From Pseudoalteromonas rubra (lineage in GTDB: Bacteria; Pseudomonadota; Gammaproteobacteria; Enterobacterales; Alteromonadaceae): a stretch of DNA of 64,000 bases. Shown here piece after piece: positions 40,253 through 49,663 of the stretch (its first letter is position 1; each line of letters starts with the position of its first letter). Position numbers and translations under genes: made by a program. Where the stretch lies: positions 1 through 64,000 of the forward strand of contig NZ_PNCJ01000012.1 in the NCBI RefSeq assembly GCF_005887115.1, read 5' to 3'. The notes beneath the pieces are model-generated. The model had not been told where the DNA came from. It did no database searches and saw only the letters and a list, made by a program, of their open reading frames with translations.

Positions 40253-40305
40253 AAAGTGGACTGACTCCTTTAAAAAAGGCCACTAATTAGCGGCCCTGTA
40301 AGTAT

Positions 40306-40333
40306 ACAGATGCGCAGCTGATCGCGCATCTGT
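40306..40333 (-). other. Hairpin between the TonB receptor and hydroxylase genes
   Basis: A 10-bp perfect stem, ACAGATGCGC / GCGCATCTGT, around an 8-base loop lies 16 bp after the receptor stop codon. There is no T tract on either strand. It is more likely an mRNA-stabilising or processing element than a terminator. Confidence 0.45.
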
Positions 40334-40349
40334 GATTGGTTTACACATT

Positions 40350-42581
40350 TTAGAATGCGTATTTATAACCCAGTGTAAACTGGCGAGGCTTACCAGGTCG
40401 TGCTCCATAAGGACGACGACTCACGATCTTCGTCTCGTCCAGCAAGTTATCAACTTTAGCATACACCTGACCGTACTTGCCTAACTCATAGACCGCTGAC
40501 AGGTCAACAGTTGTAATCGCTGACACTTCTTTACCCTCAAGCACCAGATCATAGCTACCATTGGGCGCATTAGGATCTGTGCTGCTATCCCAACTACGAC
40601 CCGCAGCTTCAGACATTGAACCGACGTACTTCACCGCCAACGAGACACGCCAGTCAGGGGCTGAAACGCCTATGTTAAAGCTGGCCTGATGCTCGGGTAA
40701 ATACGGAAGTTCATCGCCGCTTTTTACATGGCCCCATTGCGCGAAGTTAGTGTACCTGTCATTTTTAAACTCCCCTTTGGTATAGGTATAAACAAAGCCA
40801 TAAGGGATATCAATTTGCAGATTCAGCGGATAACGCTGGCTAAACTGAGCTTCCAATCCATAGACATGCGCCTCGCCGCCATTGAACTCTTTGCCTACTT
40901 CAAGCGCGCCACAGTTAGATTGACCGCAACTTTCTTTCAGGTTACTGTAATCATTGAAGAAACTGACTACTTCCAGCTGAGTCACGCCATCGTTAAAGCG
41001 ACCACCAAATTCATAGTTAGTACTTTTCTCAATTTCGATATCAACCGACTGCTGTGGTGAAGCAGGCGAGAACCCCTGATGTACACCAAACAGAATGCCA
41101 GAATCTTCAGACAGCTGGTAGAAGCCACTCAAACCAGGCAACCAGATACGTGTCGTTTTATTCTGCCAGTCATCTGCATCCACCGTATTCTGATAAGCCA
41201 TGTCCATCAGTTCACCACGAATACCTAAACCAAGCGTCAGCGCGTCAATAGTCACCTTATCCTCGACATAAACAGACCAGGCTTTGGTATTTTCGGTGTT
41301 TTGATCGGTATAAACTTTGTCCAGCCCCAGATTAAATGCACTTCCCTCTTTCATGCCGTACGTTTCGGTGAAGTGTTTACGCTCAATCTCATCTTCATGA
41401 AAGCGTACACCGAACGATAACGTATTTTCGTAGCCAGCGAGGTTAAATTTGGCAGAACCATCAATCTGGATACCCTGCGAGAAATACTCACGGTCATTGG
41501 TACCCATAGTCAAAAAGTTAGGCCGCCCACTAAAGGGAATTGAGTCTTCTGTACCACTAAGAACCTGATACAGACGCTGATACTTTTCATCTTCCGGATT
41601 TGCCAGTATCTCTGGCAAAGTCGCGTCAGTATTCGTCAGGCCGTTTAGCTTCAGCCAGGCACGTTCATAGTCATTGCGGTACACGCGCGAAGTCAGGCTG
41701 ATATCCTGATACTTCAGATGATGTGAAAACATCACCTGGCTGTGTTTGGTGTCCATATTATCAGGCTGAGATGCTGCATAACGACGATAAGGGGTGGCGT
41801 CAAAATCCGCATCCGTCAGACCAAGATAGGTTTCGTTCGACAACTCATCCGCATAACTGAGTTTCAACCCAAACGTATGCTCAAACTCACCTTGCTGCAT
41901 CTTATAGTTGAACTTAGCCAGTAAATCATTTTTCTCGAATCCTGTGTCTGCACCGCCATCCAGGTCTTTAAAACCGTCCGCTTGCAGATTAACACCTTCG
42001 AGCAGGAAGCCAACATTATTGACTACTGAGCCAAAATACGCATGCGCTTTGGTGTAACCATCACTGCCCGTTGCCAAGTCAATGGCCCCTTCCGAAAACT
42101 CTGGCACGGCACGAGTCACCAAGTTTAGTGCACCAGCAACAGTCTGAGGACCATGTTTAATGGCTGCTGGGCCTTTGAAGACTTCAACGGCCGTCATACG
42201 GGTTGTGACGGGAAAATAATAGGCCGCTGGAGCCGAATATGGTGCCGGGCCAATCAACACCCCATCTTCCATAATGGTGATTTTTTTGCTTCGCTCAGGT
42301 GTTACACCCCGAAAGCCGATATTTGGGCGCAGACCATAGCCATCTTCCTCACGGATATTCACACCCGGTACCGAAGACAAGATACGATGAATGTCATCAT
42401 ATTCAAATTCTGCTAACTGCTCTTCACTTAACAAAGTTGCCGAGCCGGCTTCGGTACGCAGCTTATCGTAATGACTCAGGATCTGAATGTGCTCCATGTC
42501 GTCATTTTTTGTATCATCATTTGCCAGTGCCTGAGGTACAGCCAGCGCCACAGCTATGGCCAACACAGATCTTTTCATCAT
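40350..42581 (-). CDS. TonB-dependent receptor, FecA-like
   Basis: The 743-residue outer-membrane protein has a signal peptide (MMKRSVLAIAVALAVPQALA) and a plug domain with DIHRILSSVPGVNIREEDGY, GFRGVTPERSKKITIMEDGV and VFKGPAAIKHGPQTVAGALN. A 22-strand barrel follows, ending in GKPRQFTLGYKYAF with terminal Phe. It has no N-terminal signalling extension. The start at 42581 has AAAGGA 5 nt upstream, better than the in-frame start at 42602 that overlaps the previous gene. It lies directly behind two imelysin-type lipoprotein genes, pointing to iron or another metal complex. The ligand is not determined. Confidence 0.92.
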   Translation of the reverse strand: MMKRSVLAIAVALAVPQALANDDTKNDDMEHIQILSHYDKLRTEAGSATLLSEEQLAEFEYDDIHRILSSVPGVNIREEDGYGLRPNIGFRGVTPERSKKITIMEDGVLIGPAPYSAPAAYYFPVTTRMTAVEVFKGPAAIKHGPQTVAGALNLVTRAVPEFSEGAIDLATGSDGYTKAHAYFGSVVNNVGFLLEGVNLQADGFKDLDGGADTGFEKNDLLAKFNYKMQQGEFEHTFGLKLSYADELSNETYLGLTDADFDATPYRRYAASQPDNMDTKHSQVMFSHHLKYQDISLTSRVYRNDYERAWLKLNGLTNTDATLPEILANPEDEKYQRLYQVLSGTEDSIPFSGRPNFLTMGTNDREYFSQGIQIDGSAKFNLAGYENTLSFGVRFHEDEIERKHFTETYGMKEGSAFNLGLDKVYTDQNTENTKAWSVYVEDKVTIDALTLGLGIRGELMDMAYQNTVDADDWQNKTTRIWLPGLSGFYQLSEDSGILFGVHQGFSPASPQQSVDIEIEKSTNYEFGGRFNDGVTQLEVVSFFNDYSNLKESCGQSNCGALEVGKEFNGGEAHVYGLEAQFSQRYPLNLQIDIPYGFVYTYTKGEFKNDRYTNFAQWGHVKSGDELPYLPEHQASFNIGVSAPDWRVSLAVKYVGSMSEAAGRSWDSSTDPNAPNGSYDLVLEGKEVSAITTVDLSAVYELGKYGQVYAKVDNLLDETKIVSRRPYGARPGKPRQFTLGYKYAF

Positions 42582-42588
42582 GGGTCCT

Positions 42589-43962
42589 TTAGTCATTGTC
42601 ACCTGCCGATGTTTTTGGAAGTTCCAGAGCCAGCTTTTGGATGAAATCGTTCTTAAGCTGATCGGTGACGTCTTTCACCTTTGCGTGTGTATTCGTCACG
42701 CCTGCTTTGTCTTCGTTCAGCGCTTGTTGTAAATTATCATTCAGTGCTGCTGTCGCGGCCTTAGCATTTGCGATGCCCTGGATCATAACGTCTTTGGTTT
42801 GACTGGCAGACTGATTGTCCAGGAAATCATCAAATCCGGTTGTATCGTCACTGTCTGTGCCTTGTCCAAGGAAGATCTGCTCAAACGCGGCAATATTCGC
42901 CTGAATATTCTCAATAGAATGCTTAGCATATCGTGACTCAACGGCTTCAGGACATATTTCAGTACCACACTGGTTGGCAAACAAGCCCAATGGAGTCGCT
43001 AATTTGTAATCCTTTAACTCTTCAGTCATGTAGAACAGTGCATCAGAAATACGGTTTACCGCTTCAGTAACAGTAGCAAACTCACTGCCCGATTCACCGG
43101 CATTTTTCAATTTAGCGGCATAACCTTGATCGCCAGCCCACTCAAACATCAAGCGCTCTGCGGTTTCTTTAAGATCCTTGGAAGCTTCAACGGCATACTG
43201 GCAGCGCATTGTTCGACGCTGCTGTTCATCCTGAGTATTCCACTGTGCCAGAATATCTCCCGCAGCAGCGGCTGAACAACTGTGGTCTAAGTTACTATTA
43301 AATAGCAAGTACTCCAATGCATCTAAGCCTCTACGTTTGTCGCTACGCTTACTGATATCATAAGGCACACCATTGATATTCCCCTGCGCAAAGTAAGCAA
43401 CATCCTGATCAACATTACAGTAATTGGTATCTGGCCATGAATAAATGTCTTTACGAAGCGCTTTGTCATCGGCCAACAAAGGGCCCACTATCATAAGCTC
43501 AGCATGTTGCCAGCTCACCATAGTCTCTTTCCAGCTGTTCTGTGCCGCCAGCAGTGCTTCATCTCTCGCCGCTTTTGCAGCCTCGTCGCTCAGCGTTGGA
43601 TCGAACGCAGTTTCCAGGTCACAGTAGGCTTTAACTATGTCTGGCTGTGTGCTTGCTTTGTTCGCAAATTGCTGGAAAGTCGGGGTAAACACATTATCAG
43701 TCAGGTTTGCAATTAACTTTTGCTGGCTGAAAGTCCCTTGGTTGTCCCCCTGACCTGAATCTGGTGTATCGGAGCCACCATTGGATGAGTCCTGATTATC
43801 GTTACCGGTATCTTGATTATCATTACCAGTGTCTTGGTTATCGTCTGGGCTAGTCGCTTGTTTATAGCCAGGGCCTGCAGAGCTGGACGTACTTTCGCCA
43901 CACCCGCTTAATGCCAAACCAATGGCCACTGCCAATAAAATAGGTCTGGAGTGTATTCTCAT
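42589..43962 (-). CDS. Imelysin family (peptidase M75-like) lipoprotein
   Basis: The 457-residue lipoprotein has lipobox LSGC. A disordered Asp/Asn/Gly-rich linker of 7-residue repeats (NDNQDTG) follows, then an imelysin domain with SWQHAELMIVGPL and RGLDALEYLLF. Imelysin or insulin-cleaving-membrane-protease-like proteins are periplasmic metal-uptake components, such as EfeO/IrpA. The classic GxHxxE motif reads GLDALE here, with Asp for His, so metal binding may differ. ATG at 43962 has GAGG upstream. It is followed 7 bp later by the TonB receptor. Confidence 0.9.
   Translation of the reverse strand: MRIHSRPILLAVAIGLALSGCGESTSSSAGPGYKQATSPDDNQDTGNDNQDTGNDNQDSSNGGSDTPDSGQGDNQGTFSQQKLIANLTDNVFTPTFQQFANKASTQPDIVKAYCDLETAFDPTLSDEAAKAARDEALLAAQNSWKETMVSWQHAELMIVGPLLADDKALRKDIYSWPDTNYCNVDQDVAYFAQGNINGVPYDISKRSDKRRGLDALEYLLFNSNLDHSCSAAAAGDILAQWNTQDEQQRRTMRCQYAVEASKDLKETAERLMFEWAGDQGYAAKLKNAGESGSEFATVTEAVNRISDALFYMTEELKDYKLATPLGLFANQCGTEICPEAVESRYAKHSIENIQANIAAFEQIFLGQGTDSDDTTGFDDFLDNQSASQTKDVMIQGIANAKAATAALNDNLQQALNEDKAGVTNTHAKVKDVTDQLKNDFIQKLALELPKTSAGDND
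43795..43850. repeat. Short tandem repeat coding NDNQDTG
   Basis: A 21-bp unit is repeated about 2.5 times in the imelysin gene and encodes NDNQDTG NDNQDTG NDNQDSS in the linker after the lipobox. The copies differ at silent positions. Unit number may vary among strains by slippage. Confidence 0.7.
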
Positions 43963-44047
43963 TATGTGCCTCAAATGAATAGTCTAGATACGCAAAAGGC
44001 TAGCAAAATTTGCTAACCTTTTGACAGTTCAAAGAATCGTTAAAAAC

Positions 44048-45859
44048 TTACCAGTTGGCAACATTCTCTGCATCAAAGCCGTATACTTCCTCAAGGATGT
44101 CACGGGCCGCTTGCAGATCAACTTTATAGGCTGCGATTGCATCTGCGGTAATCGCAGGCTGAGTGCCCATCAGAGTATGCATTTGTTCAAACTTGCCCAC
44201 GTTGCCGTCTGCATAGAAAGGTGAGAAACGGTTAAACTGGAAGTTTAGCGCAAAGCCTTTCATTTCTGACCAGTGCTTAGCCAGAGTAGCAAAGTCCGAA
44301 GATGTGTACTCTTCCTCAGCTGTGCCTGCCAATTCTGCCGCCAACAAATCTAAATCTTTTTGAGTATCATTGATATAGTGAACCACAGTTGCAGCAATGG
44401 CCTTTTCCCATGCCAACAATGCGTCTTTCGCATGACCTTTCAGAGTCTCCATTTGCGTTTCGCTCAACGCACCTTCTGTCGAGTTGATCAACTCACGGCC
44501 TTTGTAGAAGGCTTCATAAGCATCTTTAGTCAAATCAGTTGCGACAACCGCTTTTCGGTCACGTTTGGCTGCATTGGTGGAGTTGCCAAAATTGTACTCT
44601 GAGTTGAAGTCAATTTTACCGTCAGCATTTGCATCGTTATAGCCTGCCTTGAATGCATCTCGGCCATCTTTACCGGCAATTTCATCGTCAGTGTAACTCA
44701 TGTAGTTGCGTGCCGCGCCGAAGTAACCAAAACCTTCGTCCCATTGATGTTCAAGGTTGGTATACGCTTTACCTTCAACAGCAGCAGTGTTGTCGGTCAT
44801 CAGGCCTTTGCCTTCTGTGTCATAATCCAGGTAATCATCGGCCGCTTGCGAGAACGCCACTGCACCGTATAGGAACTTCTGAATTAACTGATTAAGATCA
44901 ACACCATTTTCAGTAACATAGATAGTGTCGATATCATTACCGCTAGGATCTAACGGAGCCTCAGCCAGTGCACGCTCAGCCAGCTGGTCAAATAACTGCT
45001 TTACAAACAGTTCAGGAATAGGTGTTTCACCATCTGCAGCGATCGCGGTCCAGCCTGCAAAGCTGCCATCTTCTGTCCAGTCTTTGTACTGGCCTTTAGC
45101 ATCATTACCCGCAATTTTACCACTGAGGTCTTTGTGCGATGAAGAAATGTCAGTCAATTTAGTTTGCGCAGCAGGATCTGTGACGACGGTCAGATCGCGT
45201 TGCCCCCAAACATTACTGTATTCTTCTTCAGAAACAGCGTAGAAGCTATTTATCGCAGCTAACAAGGTCTCTTTTGTTGCGTTGGTATCTTTTGCATCGT
45301 TAACAAACTGGGCACTGCCGATATAGTTAAACAACTCTTTAATCAACACATGGCGAGCGATCTGGCCTGAGTAAGCAACACTAGACTTGCCTTCTTCAAA
45401 ACGGCTGGTGAAATCATAATCCATTAAAACGTCAGTAATCTTGAACGTTATGTCAAAATTCTTTTCATTTTTGCCGCCATCAGTAACAGTCACTGTCACC
45501 GTCACTGATTGTTCTTTTTCGTAATCTAAGTAATGATCCGATTTTAACTTGAGGACGCCTTCAACGACTTCAAAGCGTGTATCTGATACTGCGAAAGAAT
45601 GATTGTCATCGTCGTCAGTCACCACGAAAGTGCCAATCTCTACTGCAACCATGTTTTCAGTCACAGTTACTTCTGTCACTTCTTTTCCATCCGCATCGCG
45701 ACTTACTAGCGTCAACTCTGTAGGCGCTTGGTTTGCAGCTGGTGTAGTCGTATCTGGCGTCTGAACATTGTTGTCATTCGAGCTTGAACCACCACAGGCA
45801 GACAAACCTAAAGTCGCAACGATAATAGAAGTAGCAAGCAGAGATTTTTTAAAAATCAT
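44048..45859 (-). CDS. DUF4856 lipoprotein with cadherin-like domain
   Basis: The 603-residue lipoprotein has lipobox LSACG and a Thr/Pro/Gln linker. A cadherin-like beta domain lies at about 45-150 (DYEKEQSVTVTVTVTDGG), and from about 155 an imelysin-like DUF4856 domain (YDFTSRFEEGKSSVAYSGQI and similar). DUF4856 proteins are often encoded beside imelysins and TonB receptors. It is the first gene of the locus, 85 bp before the imelysin gene. A promoter with Fur-like palindrome precedes it. Confidence 0.88.
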   Translation of the reverse strand: MIFKKSLLATSIIVATLGLSACGGSSSNDNNVQTPDTTTPAANQAPTELTLVSRDADGKEVTEVTVTENMVAVEIGTFVVTDDDDNHSFAVSDTRFEVVEGVLKLKSDHYLDYEKEQSVTVTVTVTDGGKNEKNFDITFKITDVLMDYDFTSRFEEGKSSVAYSGQIARHVLIKELFNYIGSAQFVNDAKDTNATKETLLAAINSFYAVSEEEYSNVWGQRDLTVVTDPAAQTKLTDISSSHKDLSGKIAGNDAKGQYKDWTEDGSFAGWTAIAADGETPIPELFVKQLFDQLAERALAEAPLDPSGNDIDTIYVTENGVDLNQLIQKFLYGAVAFSQAADDYLDYDTEGKGLMTDNTAAVEGKAYTNLEHQWDEGFGYFGAARNYMSYTDDEIAGKDGRDAFKAGYNDANADGKIDFNSEYNFGNSTNAAKRDRKAVVATDLTKDAYEAFYKGRELINSTEGALSETQMETLKGHAKDALLAWEKAIAATVVHYINDTQKDLDLLAAELAGTAEEEYTSSDFATLAKHWSEMKGFALNFQFNRFSPFYADGNVGKFEQMHTLMGTQPAITADAIAAYKVDLQAARDILEEVYGFDAENVANW

Positions 45860-45908
45860 TGAGCATTCCTTAATAAAGCAATGTTAAAAATTATTCTTAG
45901 TCGCGTTA

Positions 45909-45943
45909 AGTATACACCGCTTTAAATAGCAATCAATTCTATT
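45909..45943 (-). promoter_or_regulatory. Promoter of the imelysin/TonB locus with overlapping palindrome
   Basis: On the minus strand TTGATT and TATACT are spaced by 16 bases. The palindrome AATAGAATTGATTGCTATT (45943-45925) covers the -35 hexamer. It matches about half of the Fur consensus, so a Fur role is tentative. The transcript leader would be about 45 nt. Confidence 0.5.
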
Positions 45944-46043
45944 TACGTTGCTAAATGCACGATTTAGATCAAGGAACATGCAAGTTGTTTCACCTGAAAA
46001 GGCTTCGAGATATAGACCCGGCAATATAAAAAGACACTCAAGG

Positions 46044-46058
46044 CATTGATAATCAATG
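46044..46058. promoter_or_regulatory. Fur-like palindrome CATTGATAATCAATG
   Basis: The 15-bp palindrome CATTGAT-A-ATCAATG contains the exact centre TGATAATCA of the Fur box. It agrees at about 13 of 19 positions with GATAATGATAATCATTATC. It lies 185 bp before the DUF4856 gene. Confidence 0.5.
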
Positions 46059-46180
46059 TTTTTTATGAGGATTTAGATATGTGAAAGTGTTACAGGCTAA
46101 GGAGTATGTACAATTGAGAGCGAATGGATAGTTCGAATAATTGGAACTATCCAATATAAAAGTTTAGTCAAACTATGACT

Positions 46181-46891
46181 TTAATTTGGGGAGTTCCATG
46201 CCTCCTTTACAAAAAGATAACCCTTACGCCAAACCGTTTTAATTTTTTCTGCGCCGACGGCGGTATCTCCCAACTTTCTGCGCAGACATGACACGCGTAC
46301 ATCTACCGTACGGCTGTTCGCCTGATAGTGCTGCCCGACAACCTTTTTGTATATCTCTTCACGACTGACCACTTCCGGCGCTCGTGAGGCCAGTAACCAC
46401 AGCAGCTCAAATTCATGGCTGGTTAAATTAACCGGCTGCTGTGCCAGCGACACGCTCCGCTCATTAAAGTTTAAATAAAGTTCTCCAAAGTGAAGCGCAT
46501 GTGGCATGCCTGTGCAAGGCACCGGAGTGACCGGATACTTGCGAGCCAGTGCATCCAGACGGGCACGCCATAACCGGGGTTTAGCCATGCAAGGGATAAC
46601 GTCATCCGCACCAAGCTCCAGCATGAGGCTTTGCAAGTCCTCGTTATCTTCATCAAGTGACACCACCAGGGGCGCATCGAAGCACGATTTGAGCGTATTA
46701 ATGGTGTCATATTGCGCACTGGTAGCCAAAGCCTGGCCGATCACAATACTGTCAACCTGCAAAGTGGCATAACCTTGCCTGGTTGCGTCATGAATATTGA
46801 TAAACCGCATAGTGTAACCATGCTGCTGCAGTGCCTCGAAAGGCGCGATGCTGTGTCCTTTTTCATCTTGTGCGATTAATACCGTTGACAC
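46181..46891 (-). CDS. Orphan OmpR/PhoB-type regulator with degenerate receiver
   Basis: The 236-residue protein has an N-terminal receiver-like domain at about 1-115 and a C-terminal winged helix (LTSHEFELLWLLASRAPEVV, SRTVDVRVSCLRRKLGD, IKTVWRKGYLF). The receiver keeps an acidic pair (AQDEKGH) and a Lys-Pro (CMAKP). The expected phospho-acceptor position reads VDSIVIGQAL with no Asp at the strand end. It probably does not work by phosphorylation. No kinase gene is adjacent. It lies between ilvY and the iron-type locus. Targets unknown. Confidence 0.85.
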   Translation of the reverse strand: MSTVLIAQDEKGHSIAPFEALQQHGYTMRFINIHDATRQGYATLQVDSIVIGQALATSAQYDTINTLKSCFDAPLVVSLDEDNEDLQSLMLELGADDVIPCMAKPRLWRARLDALARKYPVTPVPCTGMPHALHFGELYLNFNERSVSLAQQPVNLTSHEFELLWLLASRAPEVVSREEIYKKVVGQHYQANSRTVDVRVSCLRRKLGDTAVGAEKIKTVWRKGYLFVKEAWNSPN

Positions 46892-46953
46892 GAAAAAGCC
46901 TCGTTCGAACTATGTGTGACGGTTAGTCTAGTGACGCCAGCTGAACAAACGCT

Positions 46954-47844
46954 TTACACAGCAAACAAACGCTCTGCAACACGAAACAAGGCGCTCACGA
47001 CTGGGTCCTGCAGTCGCTTCTTCTTGCAAACCAGGCCGATTTCAATTTCTTCACTCTGCAAGCCCAATGTCTGCACCTGATTTCTGAACGGACTTTGCTC
47101 CAACACAACTTCGGGTACATAGGCAACGCCAAACCCCAGACTGGTCAATGCCACCATTGCTTCATGCCCTGAAACATGCGCATAAATTTTTGGCTGCAGC
47201 ACTTTTTTCTTGAAAAACACATCCAGACGCTCTTTCAATACGCCGTGTTCTGGCACAATGAAAGGTACCTGTTCCCAGGGCAACTCTCCCCGGTGATGTT
47301 CAATCAGGTCACTTAGCGGACATTTCATCGTGGGAGCAATAAACAACAACCGGGAACGGCCGATACTCAGATATTCAAGCCCCTGAGGAAGGTTGCGTGG
47401 CCTAACAGCGACTGCCACATCAACGACTTCACCTTGCACCTGTGCAATGGAGTTTGCCGGGTCACCGGTCAGTAGGTTCAGATCAACCTGAGGAAAATCC
47501 TGCCGATAACGCGCAAACAAATCATAAATAAAGCTGTACGATGCGGTGACCGAGCAAAACAGGCTCAGCTCCCCGCTCAATGGCTTGTCTTCATCCAGGC
47601 ATTCACTTTTGAATTGGCGCCAACTTGTCAATGTAGCCTGTGCATATTGAATAAATGCCTGCCCCTGCGGGGTCAACGCGACACTGCGATTGTCACGGAT
47701 AAACAACGGCGCCCCAATCTCCTCTTCCAACTGCTTTATCTGGCGACTTAGCGTGGGCGGACTAATGTAACAACGTTCACTGGCTCGTGAAAAATGTAAG
47801 GTATCCGCCAGTGCCAAAAAATACTTTAACTGTTTATGATCCAT
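46954..47844 (-). CDS. ilvY: LysR-type regulator IlvY
   Basis: IlvY activates ilvC in response to acetolactate or acetohydroxybutyrate. The 296-residue LysR protein has an N-terminal HTH (FSRASERCYISPPTLSRQIK) and a substrate domain with GHEAMVALTSLGFGVAYVPE. It is divergent from ilvC with 127 bp between them, the classic arrangement. A LysR-type T-N11-A palindrome lies at 47864-47878. Confidence 0.95.
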   Translation of the reverse strand: MDHKQLKYFLALADTLHFSRASERCYISPPTLSRQIKQLEEEIGAPLFIRDNRSVALTPQGQAFIQYAQATLTSWRQFKSECLDEDKPLSGELSLFCSVTASYSFIYDLFARYRQDFPQVDLNLLTGDPANSIAQVQGEVVDVAVAVRPRNLPQGLEYLSIGRSRLLFIAPTMKCPLSDLIEHHRGELPWEQVPFIVPEHGVLKERLDVFFKKKVLQPKIYAHVSGHEAMVALTSLGFGVAYVPEVVLEQSPFRNQVQTLGLQSEEIEIGLVCKKKRLQDPVVSALFRVAERLFAV

Positions 47845-47863
47845 CTTGGTTACACTCAGAGCG

Positions 47864-47878
47864 TTTCATTATATGAAA
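47864..47878. promoter_or_regulatory. Candidate IlvY operator
   Basis: TTTCAT-TAT-ATGAAA is a perfect interrupted palindrome with the T-N11-A core of LysR-family sites. It lies 20 bp before the ilvY start in the ilvY/ilvC gap, suited to autoregulation and ilvC activation. Confidence 0.6.
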
Positions 47879-47971
47879 TACAATAATTTAAATATATCAT
47901 TTTACGCAACTTAAACTTGCTACTAGGCTACAACCTATACCTTATTCCAGAAGAATCAAACAGGACAAATC

Positions 47972-49444
47972 ATGGCGAACTATTTCAATTCACTGCCACT
48001 ACGAGAGCAACTTGCTCAACTGGCTCAATGCCACTTTATGGACCCCAAAGAATTTGAGGACGGCGTGAACGTTCTGCTTGGTAAAAAGTTGGTGATCGTT
48101 GGATGTGGCGCTCAAGGTCTTAATCAGGGTCTTAACTTACGAGATTCTGGTCTGGATGTCAGCTACGCATTACGTCAATCAGCCATTGATGAAAAGCGTC
48201 AGTCATTCCTTAACGCCAGCGACAATGGCTTTGAGGTCGGAACCTATGAGACCTTGATCCCACAAGCGGATCTGGTACTCAATCTGACCCCCGATAAACA
48301 ACACTCAGCGGTTGTTGAAGCAGTCATGCCGTTAATGAAGCAAGGCGCCACACTGGCCTATTCGCATGGCTTTAATATAGTCGAAGAAGGAATGCAGATC
48401 CGAGATGACATCACTGTCATCATGGTCGCTCCCAAATGTCCTGGCACAGAAGTCCGCGAAGAATATAAGCGTGGTTTTGGTGTACCAACACTTATTGCTG
48501 TTCACCCTGAAAACGATCCTCAGGGCCATGGTCTGGCTCAAGCAAAAGCCTATGCAGCCGGCACAGGCGGACACCGCGCGGGTGTCCTGCATTCATCTTT
48601 TATCGCTGAAGTGAAGTCGGATTTGATGGGCGAGCAGACCATTCTGTGCGGCATGCTGCAAACTGGCTCTTTGCTGTGCTTTGACAAAATGGTTGAACAA
48701 GGTATTGAACCAGGTTACGCATCGAAACTTATCCAGTACGGCTGGGAGGTGATCACCGAAGCACTCAAGCATGGTGGTATCACCAATATGATGGACCGTC
48801 TGTCGAACCCTGCCAAAATCAAAGCATTTGAATTGAGCGAAGAGCTCAAGACCATCATGCGTCCGCTATACAACAAACATATGGATGACATTATCAGCGG
48901 TGAATTCTCACAGGGCATGATGGCAGATTGGCATGAAGACGATGCAAAACTGCTGAGCTGGCGTGCCGAAACCGCCGAAACGGCATTTGAAAAACAGGCC
49001 AATTGTGAGCAAGACATTGCAGAGCAAGAGTTTTTTGACAATGGTATTTTGATGGTTGCGATGGTCAAAGCAGGTGTAGAGCTGGCGTTTGAAACTATGA
49101 CAGCGGCTGGTATTATCGAAGAGTCCGCCTACTACGAATCTTTGCATGAAACGCCTTTAATTGCCAACACCATAGCACGTAAAAAGCTGTTCGAAATGAA
49201 CCGCACTATTTCAGACACAGCGGAATACGGTTGCTACCTGTACAACCATGCCTGCTTACCATTGCTTAAGCCGTTTATGGAGAAAATCGGTACAGACGTT
49301 ATTGGTGAAGGCTTGTCACAAAGCTCCAATGAAGTGGATAACCAGGCGCTTATCAACGTCAATGCCGCTATCCGAAACCACCCCGTTGAGGTGGTTGGCA
49401 ATACCCTGCGTGGCTATATGTCAGCGATGAAGAAAATAATATAA
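47972..49444 (+). CDS. ilvC: Ketol-acid reductoisomerase, class II (long form)
   Basis: IlvC performs the second step of valine and isoleucine synthesis using NADPH and Mg2+. The 490-residue product is the long enterobacterial form. It has the Rossmann motif [20 protein letters not shown] at about 38-57 and two C-terminal knotted domains with the conserved [15 protein letters not shown] and ENGIL-like acidic ligands. It is monocistronic, divergent from ilvY, and ends with two hairpins, the second an intrinsic terminator. Confidence 0.97.
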   Translation: MANYFNSLPLREQLAQLAQCHFMDPKEFEDGVNVLLGKKLVIVGCGAQGLNQGLNLRDSGLDVSYALRQSAIDEKRQSFLNASDNGFEVGTYETLIPQADLVLNLTPDKQHSAVVEAVMPLMKQGATLAYSHGFNIVEEGMQIRDDITVIMVAPKCPGTEVREEYKRGFGVPTLIAVHPENDPQGHGLAQAKAYAAGTGGHRAGVLHSSFIAEVKSDLMGEQTILCGMLQTGSLLCFDKMVEQGIEPGYASKLIQYGWEVITEALKHGGITNMMDRLSNPAKIKAFELSEELKTIMRPLYNKHMDDIISGEFSQGMMADWHEDDAKLLSWRAETAETAFEKQANCEQDIAEQEFFDNGILMVAMVKAGVELAFETMTAAGIIEESAYYESLHETPLIANTIARKKLFEMNRTISDTAEYGCYLYNHACLPLLKPFMEKIGTDVIGEGLSQSSNEVDNQALINVNAAIRNHPVEVVGNTLRGYMSAMKKII

Positions 49445-49528
49445 TAAATTGATAGGTAAAGACTTTAAAGTAATTAGAGGCTTTACCTCAAGCAAATTTG
49501 CCATTTTAGTTCGCTTGTTAGAAACCAA

Positions 49529-49558
49529 GGCCCACCTGCGATGCAGTGGGCTTTTTTG
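49529..49558 (+). terminator. Intrinsic terminator of ilvC
   Basis: GGCCCACCTGC-gat-GCAGTGGGC followed by T6 lies 85 bp after the ilvC stop. A weaker hairpin, GGTAAAG / CTTTACC, precedes it at 49454-49489. Confidence 0.85.
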
Positions 49559-49663
49559 TCATTCTAAATATGACACTATTATGACAGTAACGTTATACCT
49601 ATAGGTGTTAATTATTGACCATGCTAAAATTATCAGTCACGGGATCAAAAAGTAGTGAGATTA

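Larger units (their letters stand above)
45860..46180. other. Regulatory region of the imelysin/TonB locus
   Basis: 321 bp without a gene. It holds a sigma-70-like promoter (45909-45936), a Fur-like palindrome at its -35 (45925-45943) and a better Fur-like palindrome at 46044-46058. Everything else is AT-rich. Confidence 0.6.

Noticed and set aside
40306..40333. Hairpin after the TonB receptor as an intrinsic terminator
   Set aside because: No T tract on either strand, so it is listed only as a hairpin.
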